A stretch of DNA of 64,000 bases from Gemmatimonadaceae bacterium (GTDB lineage: Bacteria > Gemmatimonadota > Gemmatimonadetes > Gemmatimonadales > Gemmatimonadaceae): NCBI GenBank assembly GCA_020851455.1, contig JADZCT010000039.1:1-64000 (forward strand). Direction: 5' to 3'. Of this stretch, positions 24,006 through 33,700 are shown one piece after another; within the stretch, counting starts at the first letter, position 1; every line of letters starts with the position of its first letter. The notes beneath the pieces are model-generated. The model saw only the letters and a program-made list of their open reading frames with translations, was not told the origin of the DNA and did not search any database. The position numbers and the translations under genes are program-made.

Positions 24006-24871
24006 GCTGCCCTCCCTGCGAGATGTGCAAGCTGCAGTTCCATCCACACGGCACTCACGTGCATGCAGCCAAGCACGCGGGGTCCGCCCGCGGCGCCGTG
24101 CCAGTCCGAGCCGCCGCTGGGCACCAGGTCCAGTTCATCCACGAGCGCGCGCAGACGTTCGGTATCGGCGGGCGCATGGCTGGGATGGCGCACCTCGAGG
24201 CCGTCGAGCCCTGCAGCGGCGAGCGCCGCCACGCGCTCGCGCGTTCCTTCCGCGCCGGGATGGGCCCAGACCGCAATGCCGCCTGCGGCGCGGATGATCG
24301 CGATACCTTCTTCCACCGCGAGGCGCTGCTTCTCGACATACGCCGGCTTCCCCGCCCCGATCCAGTTGTCGAACACGGCCTGCGCAGTCGCCGCGCGTCC
24401 GGCCTTCACCAGCGCGCGTGCCACGTGCGGGCGGCCCACGGCGCCACCGCCGGCCTCGGCTAGCACGTCGGCCATGCCAAGCTGGACGCCGAGCGCTCGC
24501 AGCTTCTCCACCATCAGACGGGCGCGCTCCACGCGGGCTTTGCGCACCGCGGCAAGCGCGCGCTCGACCATGCCAAGATCGGCGACGTGCAAGCCCAGCA
24601 TGTGGACTTCTTTCCCCTCGGCGTCGTGCACGGACATCTCGACGCCCGCCACCACATGCAGGCCGGCTCCCGCGGCAAGACGCCGCACCGGCTCGACGGC
24701 GGCGACGGTATCGTGGTCGGTGACGGCGACCGCGCTGAGCCCGGCCGCGCGCGCCGCCTGCACGAACCGCTCCGGAGTTGCCGTGCCGTCCGACGCCGTG
24801 GTGTGCGCATGCAGGTCAACGGCGGCGGCATCCCGCAGCGCCGCGCGTCCCTCGGACGGCGCTGCGGTCAC
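24002..24871 (-). CDS. PHP-domain phosphoesterase (YciV/RNase AM-like)
   Basis: VDLHAHTTASDGTATPERFVQAARAAGLSAVAVTDHDTV. Confidence 0.88.
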   Translation of the reverse strand: MTAAPSEGRAALRDAAAVDLHAHTTASDGTATPERFVQAARAAGLSAVAVTDHDTVAAVEPVRRLAAGAGLHVVAGVEMSVHDAEGKEVHMLGLHVADLGMVERALAAVRKARVERARLMVEKLRALGVQLGMADVLAEAGGGAVGRPHVARALVKAGRAATAQAVFDNWIGAGKPAYVEKQRLAVEEGIAIIRAAGGIAVWAHPGAEGTRERVAALAAAGLDGLEVRHPSHAPADTERLRALVDELDLVPSGGSDWHGAAGGPRVLGCMHVSAVWMELQLAHLAGRAA

Positions 24872-25131
24872 GGCGTGTAGCCGCCCTCCGGCGACGTGTC
24901 GCTTGGCTGCGACGACGCGAAGAGCTCCAGCAGCGTCTCGTCGCTGCAGTCAGCGAGCGACCGGAGGCGGGAGCGCACGCGCCGCGGCCTGTAGCGGGAC
25001 ATCCGGACCTCGCGCTGGCCGCCGGCGCGCACGAAGAGGACGCCGAACTCGTCGGCGTCGTACTGTGTCACGAATCCGGACGGCAGCACGCGCCACTCGA
25101 CTCCACCGACCTTGATCGTCCTGCTTGGCAT
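24868..25131 (-). CDS. Hypothetical small protein
   Basis: MPSRTIKVGGVEWRVLPSGFVTQYDADEFGVLFVR..., 87 aa; 4-nt overlap with the PHP gene. Confidence 0.6.
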   Translation of the reverse strand: MPSRTIKVGGVEWRVLPSGFVTQYDADEFGVLFVRAGGQREVRMSRYRPRRVRSRLRSLADCSDETLLELFASSQPSDTSPEGGYTP

Positions 25132-25168
25132 CTTGCGGGCAGCTCCTGATGGGGATGGTTCCGGGGCG

Positions 25169-26515
25169 TCAGTAGCCGCCGTCGGGCACGGATTCGAGAG
25201 AGCGCTTGAGGTCGCCCATGAAGCGGTCGGCGTCGGCGCCGTCCACGACACGGTGGTCGAACGAGAGCGAGAAGTAGGCGCAGGTGCGCACCGCGATAAC
25301 GTCCTCCCCGTCAGCGCCGGCGACGACCTTGGGCCGCTTCTCGATTGCGCCAAGGCCAAGGATCGCCGTGGTGCCGACGGGGATGACCGGCGTGCCGATG
25401 ATGGATCCGAAGGTGCCGAAGTTGGTGATGGTGAAGGTCGCGTCCGACGTGTCGGCCGGGCCAAGCTTCCGGCCGCGGGCACGGCCTGCGAGGTCGTTCA
25501 CGGCCTTCGCGATGCCGGACAGCGAGAGGTCCTCGGCATGCTTCATCACGGGGACAATCAGGCCCGTCGGCTCGAGAGCAACGGCAAGGCCGATGTTGTA
25601 GCGTTTGCGGTAGATGACGTCGCTACCGTTCGTCGCCGCGTTGAGCGACGGATGCCGCCGGAGGTTCGCGATCACGGCGTGAATGATGAACGGCAGATAG
25701 GTGAGCTTCTGCCCGGTGGCTGCCTCGAATCCGGAGCGCATCTTGGCGCGGACGCGCGTCATGCGCGTGAGGTCAACCTCCCACACCGTGGTCACGTGCG
25801 CGGCGACGCGCTTGGCGATCGCCATGTGCTCGAAGGTGAGGCGACGGAGCTTGGACATCGGCTCGACCACGTCACCCTGCCAGGGGGTGGGCGCTGGCAC
25901 CTGCGCGTCGCCGGATGCCGCCGCAGCAATCGCCGTCGCGGCAGGCGCCTTGGTAGCGCCGCTCGCGATGTGCGAGAGTATGTCGCGCCGCGTGACTCGT
26001 CCGGCGATTCCCGATCCAGTCAGCGCCGCAAGCTCGACACCGTGCTCGGCGGCAATGCGCCTGACGAGCGGAGAGCTCCTGGTGCGGATACGGTCGGCGA
26101 GCGACCCGCCGTTCGCGGCAGCAGGAGTGCTTCCGGCAGACGTGCTGGCCGCAGGAGCCGCGGGAACTGCCGTGGCCGCTGGCCTGGCCACCGACGCTGC
26201 GGCTGAGTGCGGCGCCGGGCCAGGCTGCGGCGCAGAAGTCGGCAACGGGGGCGACGGCGCCGTCGCAGCGGCCGCGTCGGTCTCGAGACGCGCCACGATG
26301 GCGTCAACGGGCACGGTCATGCCGTCGCCTACGATGATCTCCGCGAGGATGCCAGCCGCGGGAGACGGGATCTCGGCGTCAACCTTGTCGGTCGAAATCT
26401 CGAAGATGGGCTCGTCGCGCTTCACCGGATCGCCGACCTTCTTGAGCCAGCGCGATACGGTGCCTTCGGCGATTGATTCGCCCATCTGGGGCATTCGCAC
26501 GTCAATTCGGGCCAC
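25169..26515 (-). CDS. 2-oxo acid dehydrogenase E2 component (dihydrolipoamide acyltransferase), GTG start
   Basis: (V)ARIDVRMPQMGESIAEGTVSRWLKKVGDPVKRDEPIFEISTDKVDAEIPSP lipoyl domain; SLSFDHRVVDGADADRF catalytic motif. Confidence 0.93.
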   Translation of the reverse strand: MARIDVRMPQMGESIAEGTVSRWLKKVGDPVKRDEPIFEISTDKVDAEIPSPAAGILAEIIVGDGMTVPVDAIVARLETDAAAATAPSPPLPTSAPQPGPAPHSAAASVARPAATAVPAAPAASTSAGSTPAAANGGSLADRIRTRSSPLVRRIAAEHGVELAALTGSGIAGRVTRRDILSHIASGATKAPAATAIAAAASGDAQVPAPTPWQGDVVEPMSKLRRLTFEHMAIAKRVAAHVTTVWEVDLTRMTRVRAKMRSGFEAATGQKLTYLPFIIHAVIANLRRHPSLNAATNGSDVIYRKRYNIGLAVALEPTGLIVPVMKHAEDLSLSGIAKAVNDLAGRARGRKLGPADTSDATFTITNFGTFGSIIGTPVIPVGTTAILGLGAIEKRPKVVAGADGEDVIAVRTCAYFSLSFDHRVVDGADADRFMGDLKRSLESVPDGGY

Positions 26516-26837
26516 GATTTCCTTCCTGCCCGGCGGGGGCCGGGTCTTGCCTGGGATCCGTGCTACGGGAACGACGCAACGAGCGGACTGCGAGCAATGG
26601 CAGCGTCGCGCCGCCAATCGCTGCTCCACCCGCCCAGTAAAGGTACCAATCGCACGTCGGAATGCCCGTGCACGCCGGCGCCCGGGTGAGGAACGCAACG
26701 GCCTTGGCCACCAGCACGCCGACCATGCCGCCGCTTACCACGCCAAGGAAGGCCGTGAAACAGCCAACGGCCACGAGTCGGGACCGGGCGACGCCCGGCA
26801 CCCCCGGACTCGCTGGGGCTCCCTCGCCTGTGTCCAC
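26502..26837 (-). CDS. Small membrane protein, unknown
   Basis: 111 aa with hydrophobic segments; overlaps the E2 start by 14 nt. Confidence 0.5.
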   Translation of the reverse strand: MDTGEGAPASPGVPGVARSRLVAVGCFTAFLGVVSGGMVGVLVAKAVAFLTRAPACTGIPTCDWYLYWAGGAAIGGATLPLLAVRSLRRSRSTDPRQDPAPAGQEGNRGPN

Positions 26838-26850
26838 TGGCCGCGGGAGT

Positions 26851-27165
26851 CTAGAAGGATCCGGTAAGGGCGAAGCGCGGATCCGCCATCCGGTGAACCT
26901 CGACCAGGAACTTCTTGACGTTGCGGTCGAGGCGGCTCTCCCCCATCGCGGTCGTGTCGGCTTCGATGAAGGTGTAGTGCCCGCCCTCCATCCAGACCTT
27001 GATGGTCAAGGAGGACACGACGTCGTCCGGCATGCCCACAGTCCCTTCCCACGAGCGCGCCCGCGGCGTGGAGCCCGTTGGGCGCATGCCGATCGTGGGG
27101 AAGAACTCGTCGGCCGCCTTGAGGACAGCGTCCGGGTGCACGGAGGTGCGATGGAAGTGCTTCAT
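26851..27165 (-). CDS. Conserved-looking hypothetical protein
   Basis: MKHFHRTSVHPDAVLKAADEFFPTIGMRPTGS...; ATG overlaps the stop of the upstream ORF. Confidence 0.6.
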   Translation of the reverse strand: MKHFHRTSVHPDAVLKAADEFFPTIGMRPTGSTPRARSWEGTVGMPDDVVSSLTIKVWMEGGHYTFIEADTTAMGESRLDRNVKKFLVEVHRMADPRFALTGSF

Positions 27166-27629
27166 CGTGCTGTATCGGAAGAGGGGAACGGCGAGCCCGG
27201 GCGCACCATCTGGCGCCAGTCGAGCGTCTGCTGGAGGGCGGTGGATGTGTCCCTGCGGAACTGCACGCCCATGGCCCACTCGCCCGCCGTGACGAAGAGG
27301 AGCCGCGAGTGGTAGGTGCCAACCTCGGGCCCGTACGTGAACGCCTGCCATATGCTGTGACGGTCGGCGTTCGTCGCGAAGATGCGGCCCTGGCCGTTTA
27401 CGATCGGTTCCTTCGTCTTCTTGTCGCGAACGAAGATCGTGTACATGACCGGCTCCTGCGCGAGCGGAGGCGACGGATCCGAGAGCACGCGTATCTCGTA
27501 GTCGTCGGTCCAGAGCCGCTGCGACAGATCCGGTGGGTTTGGCGACCCGCAGGCCGACGCGAGGACGGCAAGGACCGCGACCGCGCCGGTGCGGGCAATC
27601 CGGGTTTGGAGCAGTGAATGAGGCATCAT
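27162..27629 (-). CDS. Putative lipoprotein, FixH/YtkA-like
   Basis: VLASACGSPNPP lipobox; YEIRVLSDPSPPLAQEPVMYTIFVRDKKTKEPI. Confidence 0.55.
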   Translation of the reverse strand: MMPHSLLQTRIARTGAVAVLAVLASACGSPNPPDLSQRLWTDDYEIRVLSDPSPPLAQEPVMYTIFVRDKKTKEPIVNGQGRIFATNADRHSIWQAFTYGPEVGTYHSRLLFVTAGEWAMGVQFRRDTSTALQQTLDWRQMVRPGSPFPSSDTAR

Positions 27630-28948
27630 GGCTCATAGTACTCCAGTCCGAGGTGAGTGATCTGCTCTTCGCCCATGAGGTGCCGCAGCGTGTTCTTGAG
27701 CTTCGTCTGCTGGATGAAGAGGTCATGCTCCGGCTGCAGGCCCTCGACCACCATCGGCGACTTGTAGTAGAAGCTGAGCCATTCCTGGATGCCCTTCATC
27801 CCCGCCCGCTGGGCGAAGTCGCTGAAGAGGGCGAGGTCGAGCACGATAGGCGCAGCGAGGATAGAGTCGCGGCAGAGGAAGTTGACCTTGATCTGCATCG
27901 GGTAATTCATCCACCCGACGATGTCTATATTGTCCCAGCCTTCCTTGTTGTCCCCGCGCGGCGGGTAGTAGTTGATGCGTACGACGTGCGAGAAGCCCTC
28001 GTACAGGTCCGGGTACACTTCCGGCTGCAGGATGGTGCGCAGGACAGACAGCTTCGACTCTTCCTTCGTCTTGAACGACGCCGGGTCGTCGAGCACTTCG
28101 CCGTCGCGGTTGCCCAGGATGTTCGTGGAATACCAGCCGCGGAGGCCAAGCATGCGCGCCTTGAGTCCCGGCGCGATCACCGTCTTCATCCATGTCTGGC
28201 CGGTCTTGAAGTCCTTTCCCGAGATCGCAACGGCGCGGTCGAGCGCGAGGCGCTGCAGCGCGGGCGTGTCAACGGCGAGGTTTGGGGCGCCGTTGGCGTA
28301 CGGCACCCCTTCCATTATCGCGGCCCAGGCGTAGAGCATGGCCGGCGAGATGGCCTCGTCGTTCCGGTCCATGGCGCGCTCGAACTCCTCGATGGTCGAG
28401 TGCTGCTGGCCAGGACGAATGAAGACCTCGGTTGACCCGCACCAGACGACGACGACGCGGTCGAGCCTGTTGCGGGCCTTGAAGTCACGGATGTCCTGCC
28501 GGAGCTGGTCGGCGAGGTCGCGCTTCGTCGTGCCCGTCTTGACGTGCGTGCCGTGGATGCGCGTCACGTAGCGGTTGTCGAACACGGCGCTCATGGGGAC
28601 GATCCCCGAAAGGAACGGGGCGATCCGGTCGAGCTCGGCCGAGTTCAGGACGCCGGCGGTGCGGGCCGCCGTCAGCGCATCGTCGGGAATCGGGTCCCAC
28701 CCGCCGAAGACGAGGTCGTCGAGGCGCGCGAGGGGAACGAAGTCGCGAATGAGCGGCGAGCGCTGGTCGGTTCGCTTGCCGAGGCGGATGGTCGCCATCT
28801 GCGTGAGCGAGCCGATCGGCTTGCTGTACCCGCGGCGGACGCTCTCGACGCCGGCGATGAACGTGGTCGCGACCGCGCCGAGCCCGGGGGTGAGGATCCC
28901 CAGCCGGCCTGTCGCGGGGGCAATCGTGCGCGGCGCGGACGGGTTCAT
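27626..28948 (-). CDS. Inositol-3-phosphate synthase
   Basis: MNPSAPRTIAPATGRLGILTPGLGAVATTFIAGVESVRRG; GTKRDLADQLRQDIRDFK; KTGQTWMKTVIAPGL. Confidence 0.92.
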   Translation of the reverse strand: MNPSAPRTIAPATGRLGILTPGLGAVATTFIAGVESVRRGYSKPIGSLTQMATIRLGKRTDQRSPLIRDFVPLARLDDLVFGGWDPIPDDALTAARTAGVLNSAELDRIAPFLSGIVPMSAVFDNRYVTRIHGTHVKTGTTKRDLADQLRQDIRDFKARNRLDRVVVVWCGSTEVFIRPGQQHSTIEEFERAMDRNDEAISPAMLYAWAAIMEGVPYANGAPNLAVDTPALQRLALDRAVAISGKDFKTGQTWMKTVIAPGLKARMLGLRGWYSTNILGNRDGEVLDDPASFKTKEESKLSVLRTILQPEVYPDLYEGFSHVVRINYYPPRGDNKEGWDNIDIVGWMNYPMQIKVNFLCRDSILAAPIVLDLALFSDFAQRAGMKGIQEWLSFYYKSPMVVEGLQPEHDLFIQQTKLKNTLRHLMGEEQITHLGLEYYEP

Positions 28949-29568
28949 CGTGCCGCCTCGGCGGTGGCGCGCCTCACGTACGCGATACGCTGGAAGACGG
29001 TAATCCACGATGTCACCGCGAGCAGCGTGACGATCGCCTTGAGCACGAGGCCGTCGAATGCGAGGCCGAAGAGGGCCTGCGGCGCGGCCATCAGCACGAT
29101 GCGCTCCGGCCGCTGCACGAGCCCCACGCGGGCGTCGAGGCCGAGCCCCTCGGCGCGCGCGCGGGTGTACGACGTGAGGTAGGACCCGACGATCGCAAAG
29201 AGGCAGACGACGACCATCGCGAGCGAATGCCGCGCTGTGCCGGAGGCCCAGAACACGGTAAACCCGCCAAGCACGGCGCCGTCGGCGATGCGGTCGAGGG
29301 TCGAATCATAGAACGCACCGAACTTCGACTCGAGGCCGCCACGCCTCGCCACCATGCCGTCGAGGACGTCGAACACCGCCGTCACCGAGAGTATCCAGCC
29401 GCCGATGCTGATGTGCCCCGAGGCAAAGGTCACGCCAGCAGCAATCGTGCAGAAGAGGCCTGTCGTCGTGATCGTGTTCGGCTTCACACCACGCTTCACC
29501 AGCCAGTCCGCGACCGGCGAGACGAGTCGGATGTATCCCCGTTGGATCCATTGCCAGACAGCCGACAT
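28945..29568 (-). CDS. CDP-alcohol phosphatidyltransferase
   Basis: DVLDGMVARRGGLESKFGAFYDSTLDRIAD matches the CDP-OH-P motif DGxxAR...GxxxDxxxD; start at MSAVWQW. Confidence 0.92.
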   Translation of the reverse strand: MSAVWQWIQRGYIRLVSPVADWLVKRGVKPNTITTTGLFCTIAAGVTFASGHISIGGWILSVTAVFDVLDGMVARRGGLESKFGAFYDSTLDRIADGAVLGGFTVFWASGTARHSLAMVVVCLFAIVGSYLTSYTRARAEGLGLDARVGLVQRPERIVLMAAPQALFGLAFDGLVLKAIVTLLAVTSWITVFQRIAYVRRATAEAAR

Positions 29569-29737
29569 TAGGCCGGGAAAGGTGGTGGGCGCAGGAGCCG
29601 CGGCTCCGATTGCGCCCAAGACGGCCGGCACGACCGGCCCGCCGCCTGTGACGCACCCATGAAACTAAGCGCGTGCGTCGCAGCCCTGCAATCAGCGGCG
29701 CTCGTTTTCCGGCGCGCCGCGGCGCTAATATCACGCC

Positions 29738-32704
29738 ATGCGACCGACCCGCCGCTATCCGCGCCGAACGCTCGGGCCCATGCTCGCGGTTGCCTTCGCG
29801 GCGTGCGTTGCGTCACCGGGGGCGCCCGCGCCCGCCGCGGGAATCCCGCCCGTGGCGCCTGGCACGCGGCTCGACGCCCGGAGCCGACGATGGGTTGACG
29901 CCACGCTCGCCGGGCTGTCGCTGCGCGATCGCGTAGCGCAACTCGTCATGGTGTGGGTGCTCGGTGACTACACCAGCACGACCGACTCTACGTTCGCGCT
30001 GGTGCACGACTGGGTAGCCAACGAGCACGTTGGCGGCGTGGTGATGTCGCTCGGATCGCCGGTCGAGGTCGCGGCGAAGGTGAACGCGCTCCAGCAGGCT
30101 GCGCGCGTGCCGCTCCTCGTCGCGAGCGACCTGGAGCCGGGCCTGGGCCGGCTGGAAGGCGGCGTGTTCGCGCCAACGCTGTACACCGGGGGTTCGGCGA
30201 CGGTGCTGCCCGGTGCGATGGCGATCGGCGCGACCGGGAATCCATCGAACGCGGCCGAGGCGGGGCGAATCATCGGGGAGGAGGCGCGCGCCGTGGGAAT
30301 CCACATGGTGTTCGCGCCCGTGGTGGACGTGAACAACAATCCCGCAAACCCGGTGATCAACACGCGCAGCTTCGGGGAGGATCCTGAAGCCGTGTCGCGG
30401 ATGTCGGCGGCGTTCATCGGCGGTCTGCAATCGGCCGGCGTCGCGGCGACCGCGAAACATTTCCCTGGCCATGGAGACACCGACACGGACTCGCATCTCG
30501 CGCTGCCAGTGGTGCGCAGCGACCGCGCCCGCCTCGACGCGGTGGAGCTGCCGCCGTTCAGGGCCGCGATTGCCGCGGGTGTGGCTGGAGTGATGAGCGC
30601 GCACATCGCGCTGCCGTCCGTATCGCACGACTCGGTGCCGGCCACGCTTGCGCCTGGCATCATGCACGGCCTGCTGCGCGACGACCTTGGGTTTCGCGGA
30701 CTTACCGTCACCGACGCGCTGAACATGCAGGGCGTCGGCCAGGGCTACACCACGGAACAGGCCGCCGTCCGTGCCTTCAAAGCGGGAGGCGACATCCTCC
30801 TCATGCCCGCCGACACGAAGCGGGCGATAGATGCGGTGGTTGCCGCCGTCGAGCGCGGGGAAGTGACGCGCGCGCGCGTGGATTCATCGGTTCGGAGGGT
30901 GCTCGAGTACAAGGCGCGCACCGGCGCACCGTGGCGCAGGGCCGTATCCCTTGACTCGCTGCGGGTTGTGGTTGGCTCGGCCGCGCACCGGGAATCCGCC
31001 GCCCGGATCGCGCGGGCAGCGATCACGCTCCTGCGGGATGAGGGGTCCGTAGTTCCCATGCGGGGCGGCGCGACGCCGGCGGTAATCGTGTCATACGCAG
31101 CAGAGGACGATATCATGGCCGGCCGCGACTTCACCGCTGAGGCACGTGCCTCGCTGGCCAGCGTACGCGCGGTTCGAGTGACTCCGTCCACCGCGCGCCC
31201 GCAACTCGACTCGCTGCTCCGCCCGGGAGAGCGCGTCATCGTGCACGCGCTCGTGCGGACGTTCGAGGGTCAGGGACGCACGGCCCTCGCGCCCCAGTTC
31301 GCGGCGTGGCTCGACTCCGTTGCGGCCACGCGCCCGGTCGTGCTCGTGGCAAGCGGCAACCCGTACATCGTCCGTGAGGCGCCGCGCGTGGGGTCGTACC
31401 TCGCGACGTTCGGGCGCGGGCCAACCCTGGAGCGCGCGGCCGCCGCCGCGCTGACAGGGGCAGCACCGATCGCGGGACGCTCGCCGGTCTCGCTGCCGGG
31501 TTTTTTCAGCCGCGGCGACGGGCTGCAGCGGCCGTTCGTTGGCGCGGCGGGACCCGAGGACGCAGGAGAACCGCGGCGGGTGGCGGCCCCTGGAGGGGCC
31601 GCGCAAGGCAACGTCCGCAGGGCGCTCGCCGACACGCTCCACGCACTCCTCGATGCCGCAGTGCGCGACAGCGCCTTCCCAGGCGCCTACGCCGTGGTCG
31701 GCAACCACGAGGGAGCCCTGGCGTCGTATGGCGCAGGGCACCTCGACTGGTCGCCATCCCCCGTTCCGGACGGACGGACGCTCTGGGACATGGCGTCGCT
31801 CACGAAGGTCGTCGCGCTGACCTCCGTCATGATGCAACTCACGGCCGACGGCCGGGTGAACCTCGACGCGCCTGTCCAGCGGTACCTCCCCGCGTGGAAG
31901 GGTGCGCACAAGGAACTCGTGACGGTCCGCCACCTGCTCACCCACTCGTCGGGACTGCCGGCGTGGAGGCCGGTCTACAAGGAGGCAACGGATGCCGCCG
32001 CGGCGATGCGCCTCGTATACGACACTCCGCTCGACACGCTGCCCGGAGTACGCATGGTGTACTCGGACCTCGGGGCGATCCTGCTCGGCGAAGTCGTGCG
32101 CACGGTCACGGGAGAGCGTCTCGACGCGTACGCCGCGACGCACGTCTTCGCGCCGCTCGGAATGCGCGATACCAGGTTCCTGCCGCCGCCAAGCGAACTT
32201 GGCCGCATCGCGCCAACCGAGGTTGACCCGTGGCGGCAGCGCCACCTGCGCGGAGAGGTGCACGACGAGAATGCGTACGCGCTCGGCGGCGTGTCGGCGC
32301 ACGCAGGGCTCTTCAGCACGGGCGACGACCTCGTGCGGCTTGCGCGGGCCTACCTCGACGGCGGAACCCTCGACGGCGTGCGCGTATTCGATGCGGCCAC
32401 GATTCGCCTCTTCACCACCGTACAGGACTCGTCGTTCTCCAACCGTGCGCTCGGGTGGGAGACGCCCACCGGAAACAATTCGGCCGGCCACCTGCTGACG
32501 CGCCCGGCGTTCGGCCACACCGGGTTCACCGGGACGTCAATCTGGATAGATCCGTCGCGCGACATCTTCATCATCCTGCTGACCAACCGCGTGAACCCGA
32601 CGCGGGCCAACGTGAAGATCACACGCGTGCGGCAGGCGCTGGCCGACGCGGTCGCGGGCGCCGTCGGAGGCGCGGGTCCGGAGCGGAGCAGCCGACTGCG
32701 CTAG
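29738..32704 (+). CDS. Fusion: GH3 beta-N-acetylglucosaminidase (NagZ-like) plus serine beta-lactamase-like domain
   Basis: 988 aa; KHFPGHGDTDTDSHLALP (GH3), then WDMASLTKVVALTSV (SxxK), VYSDLGAILLGE, HTGFTGTSIWIDP. Confidence 0.93.
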   Translation: MRPTRRYPRRTLGPMLAVAFAACVASPGAPAPAAGIPPVAPGTRLDARSRRWVDATLAGLSLRDRVAQLVMVWVLGDYTSTTDSTFALVHDWVANEHVGGVVMSLGSPVEVAAKVNALQQAARVPLLVASDLEPGLGRLEGGVFAPTLYTGGSATVLPGAMAIGATGNPSNAAEAGRIIGEEARAVGIHMVFAPVVDVNNNPANPVINTRSFGEDPEAVSRMSAAFIGGLQSAGVAATAKHFPGHGDTDTDSHLALPVVRSDRARLDAVELPPFRAAIAAGVAGVMSAHIALPSVSHDSVPATLAPGIMHGLLRDDLGFRGLTVTDALNMQGVGQGYTTEQAAVRAFKAGGDILLMPADTKRAIDAVVAAVERGEVTRARVDSSVRRVLEYKARTGAPWRRAVSLDSLRVVVGSAAHRESAARIARAAITLLRDEGSVVPMRGGATPAVIVSYAAEDDIMAGRDFTAEARASLASVRAVRVTPSTARPQLDSLLRPGERVIVHALVRTFEGQGRTALAPQFAAWLDSVAATRPVVLVASGNPYIVREAPRVGSYLATFGRGPTLERAAAAALTGAAPIAGRSPVSLPGFFSRGDGLQRPFVGAAGPEDAGEPRRVAAPGGAAQGNVRRALADTLHALLDAAVRDSAFPGAYAVVGNHEGALASYGAGHLDWSPSPVPDGRTLWDMASLTKVVALTSVMMQLTADGRVNLDAPVQRYLPAWKGAHKELVTVRHLLTHSSGLPAWRPVYKEATDAAAAMRLVYDTPLDTLPGVRMVYSDLGAILLGEVVRTVTGERLDAYAATHVFAPLGMRDTRFLPPPSELGRIAPTEVDPWRQRHLRGEVHDENAYALGGVSAHAGLFSTGDDLVRLARAYLDGGTLDGVRVFDAATIRLFTTVQDSSFSNRALGWETPTGNNSAGHLLTRPAFGHTGFTGTSIWIDPSRDIFIILLTNRVNPTRANVKITRVRQALADAVAGAVGGAGPERSSRLR

Positions 32705-33252
32705 GGCGAGACCGGGCGCGGCTCGCTACGCTGCCCGACCGCGTCGCGAGCAGCGTCAATCATGAACGCGCTCGGGCGGCCTGGCGCCACCTGCACTCTC
32801 ACGTCGAAGCCGCCGCGCTTGAGCTGGCTTACCGTGGACCATCCCACGTTCACGACTATTGCGCGCGATCGCGTGGACCGGACTATTACGGTGTAGTCTC
32901 CCGGCGACGGCGTGGAGATGCTGATGCTGGCCGTGCACTCCTCCTCGCTGGCGCCCGGGGCCGCGAACCGTGGGCAGTCCACCGTGGCCTCCGATCCGGG
33001 GATGCGCTCGGCGCCGGTCGGCCCGGAGGTCGCCGTTCGCCGGCCGTCGGGTGCGACGATTTCGAGTTCCACGCCATCGCCAGCCACCGACAGGAATGCC
33101 AGGCTGTCGTTGGCCGGTGCAGAGCGTCGGGCCGAACGCTTCGACGAACCCGGCGGCCGCGTGATGCCGATCCAGGCGAGATAGCCGAGCACACCGGACA
33201 GTACCAGCAGCCCGATGAACCCCGCGATTCCTTGAAGACGTGAGCTCGCCAC
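32701..33252 (-). CDS. Membrane-anchored hypothetical protein, GTG start
   Basis: (V)ASSRLQGIAGFIGLLVLSGVLGYLAWIGITRPP N-terminal TM segment; trimmed from the 369-aa track ORF that overlaps erpA. Confidence 0.6.
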   Translation of the reverse strand: MASSRLQGIAGFIGLLVLSGVLGYLAWIGITRPPGSSKRSARRSAPANDSLAFLSVAGDGVELEIVAPDGRRTATSGPTGAERIPGSEATVDCPRFAAPGASEEECTASISISTPSPGDYTVIVRSTRSRAIVVNVGWSTVSQLKRGGFDVRVQVAPGRPSAFMIDAARDAVGQRSEPRPVSP

Positions 33253-33306
33253 GCTATAGTTTACAAAATCTGCGGGCGCGGCGCTCGTGGATCCTGGAGG
33301 ATGCCA

Positions 33307-33663
33307 ATGAGCACGACAAACCAGCCGGAACTCGCCGTGTCCATGACAGCAGCGGCAGCGGCAGAGGTCCGGAAGTTCATGGAAGCGGAGAAGGTTGCGC
33401 CGGATGTTGGCGGCCTGCGGGTCGCCGTGCAGCCGGGCGGCTGCAGCGGATTCAAGTATAGTCTCCTGATCGAGGACAAGCCCGCCGACGACGACACCGT
33501 CGTGACGCAGGACGGCTTCAAGGTGTTCGTGGACCCCTTCTCGATGCAGTACATTGACGGCGTGACGATTGACTACACGTCGTCCATGCAGGGCTCCGGT
33601 TTCACGTTCAAGAACCCGAACTCGTCCGGTGGCTGCGGCTGCGGCAGTTCGTTTTCGGCCTGA
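33307..33663 (+). CDS. erpA: A-type iron-sulfur cluster insertion protein
   Basis: VQPGGCSGFKYSLLIEDKP; C-terminal SGGCGCGSSFSA; GGAGG ribosome-binding site just upstream. Confidence 0.93.
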   Translation: MSTTNQPELAVSMTAAAAAEVRKFMEAEKVAPDVGGLRVAVQPGGCSGFKYSLLIEDKPADDDTVVTQDGFKVFVDPFSMQYIDGVTIDYTSSMQGSGFTFKNPNSSGGCGCGSSFSA

Positions 33664-33700
33664 CCCACCTCCGCGCGGCGGCTGACCGCAGCGGGGTAGA

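Noticed and set aside
31091-32518. 475-aa minus-strand ORF inside the GH3/beta-lactamase gene
   Set aside because: Antisense frame created by high GC and lack of stops; plus-strand motifs are unambiguous.
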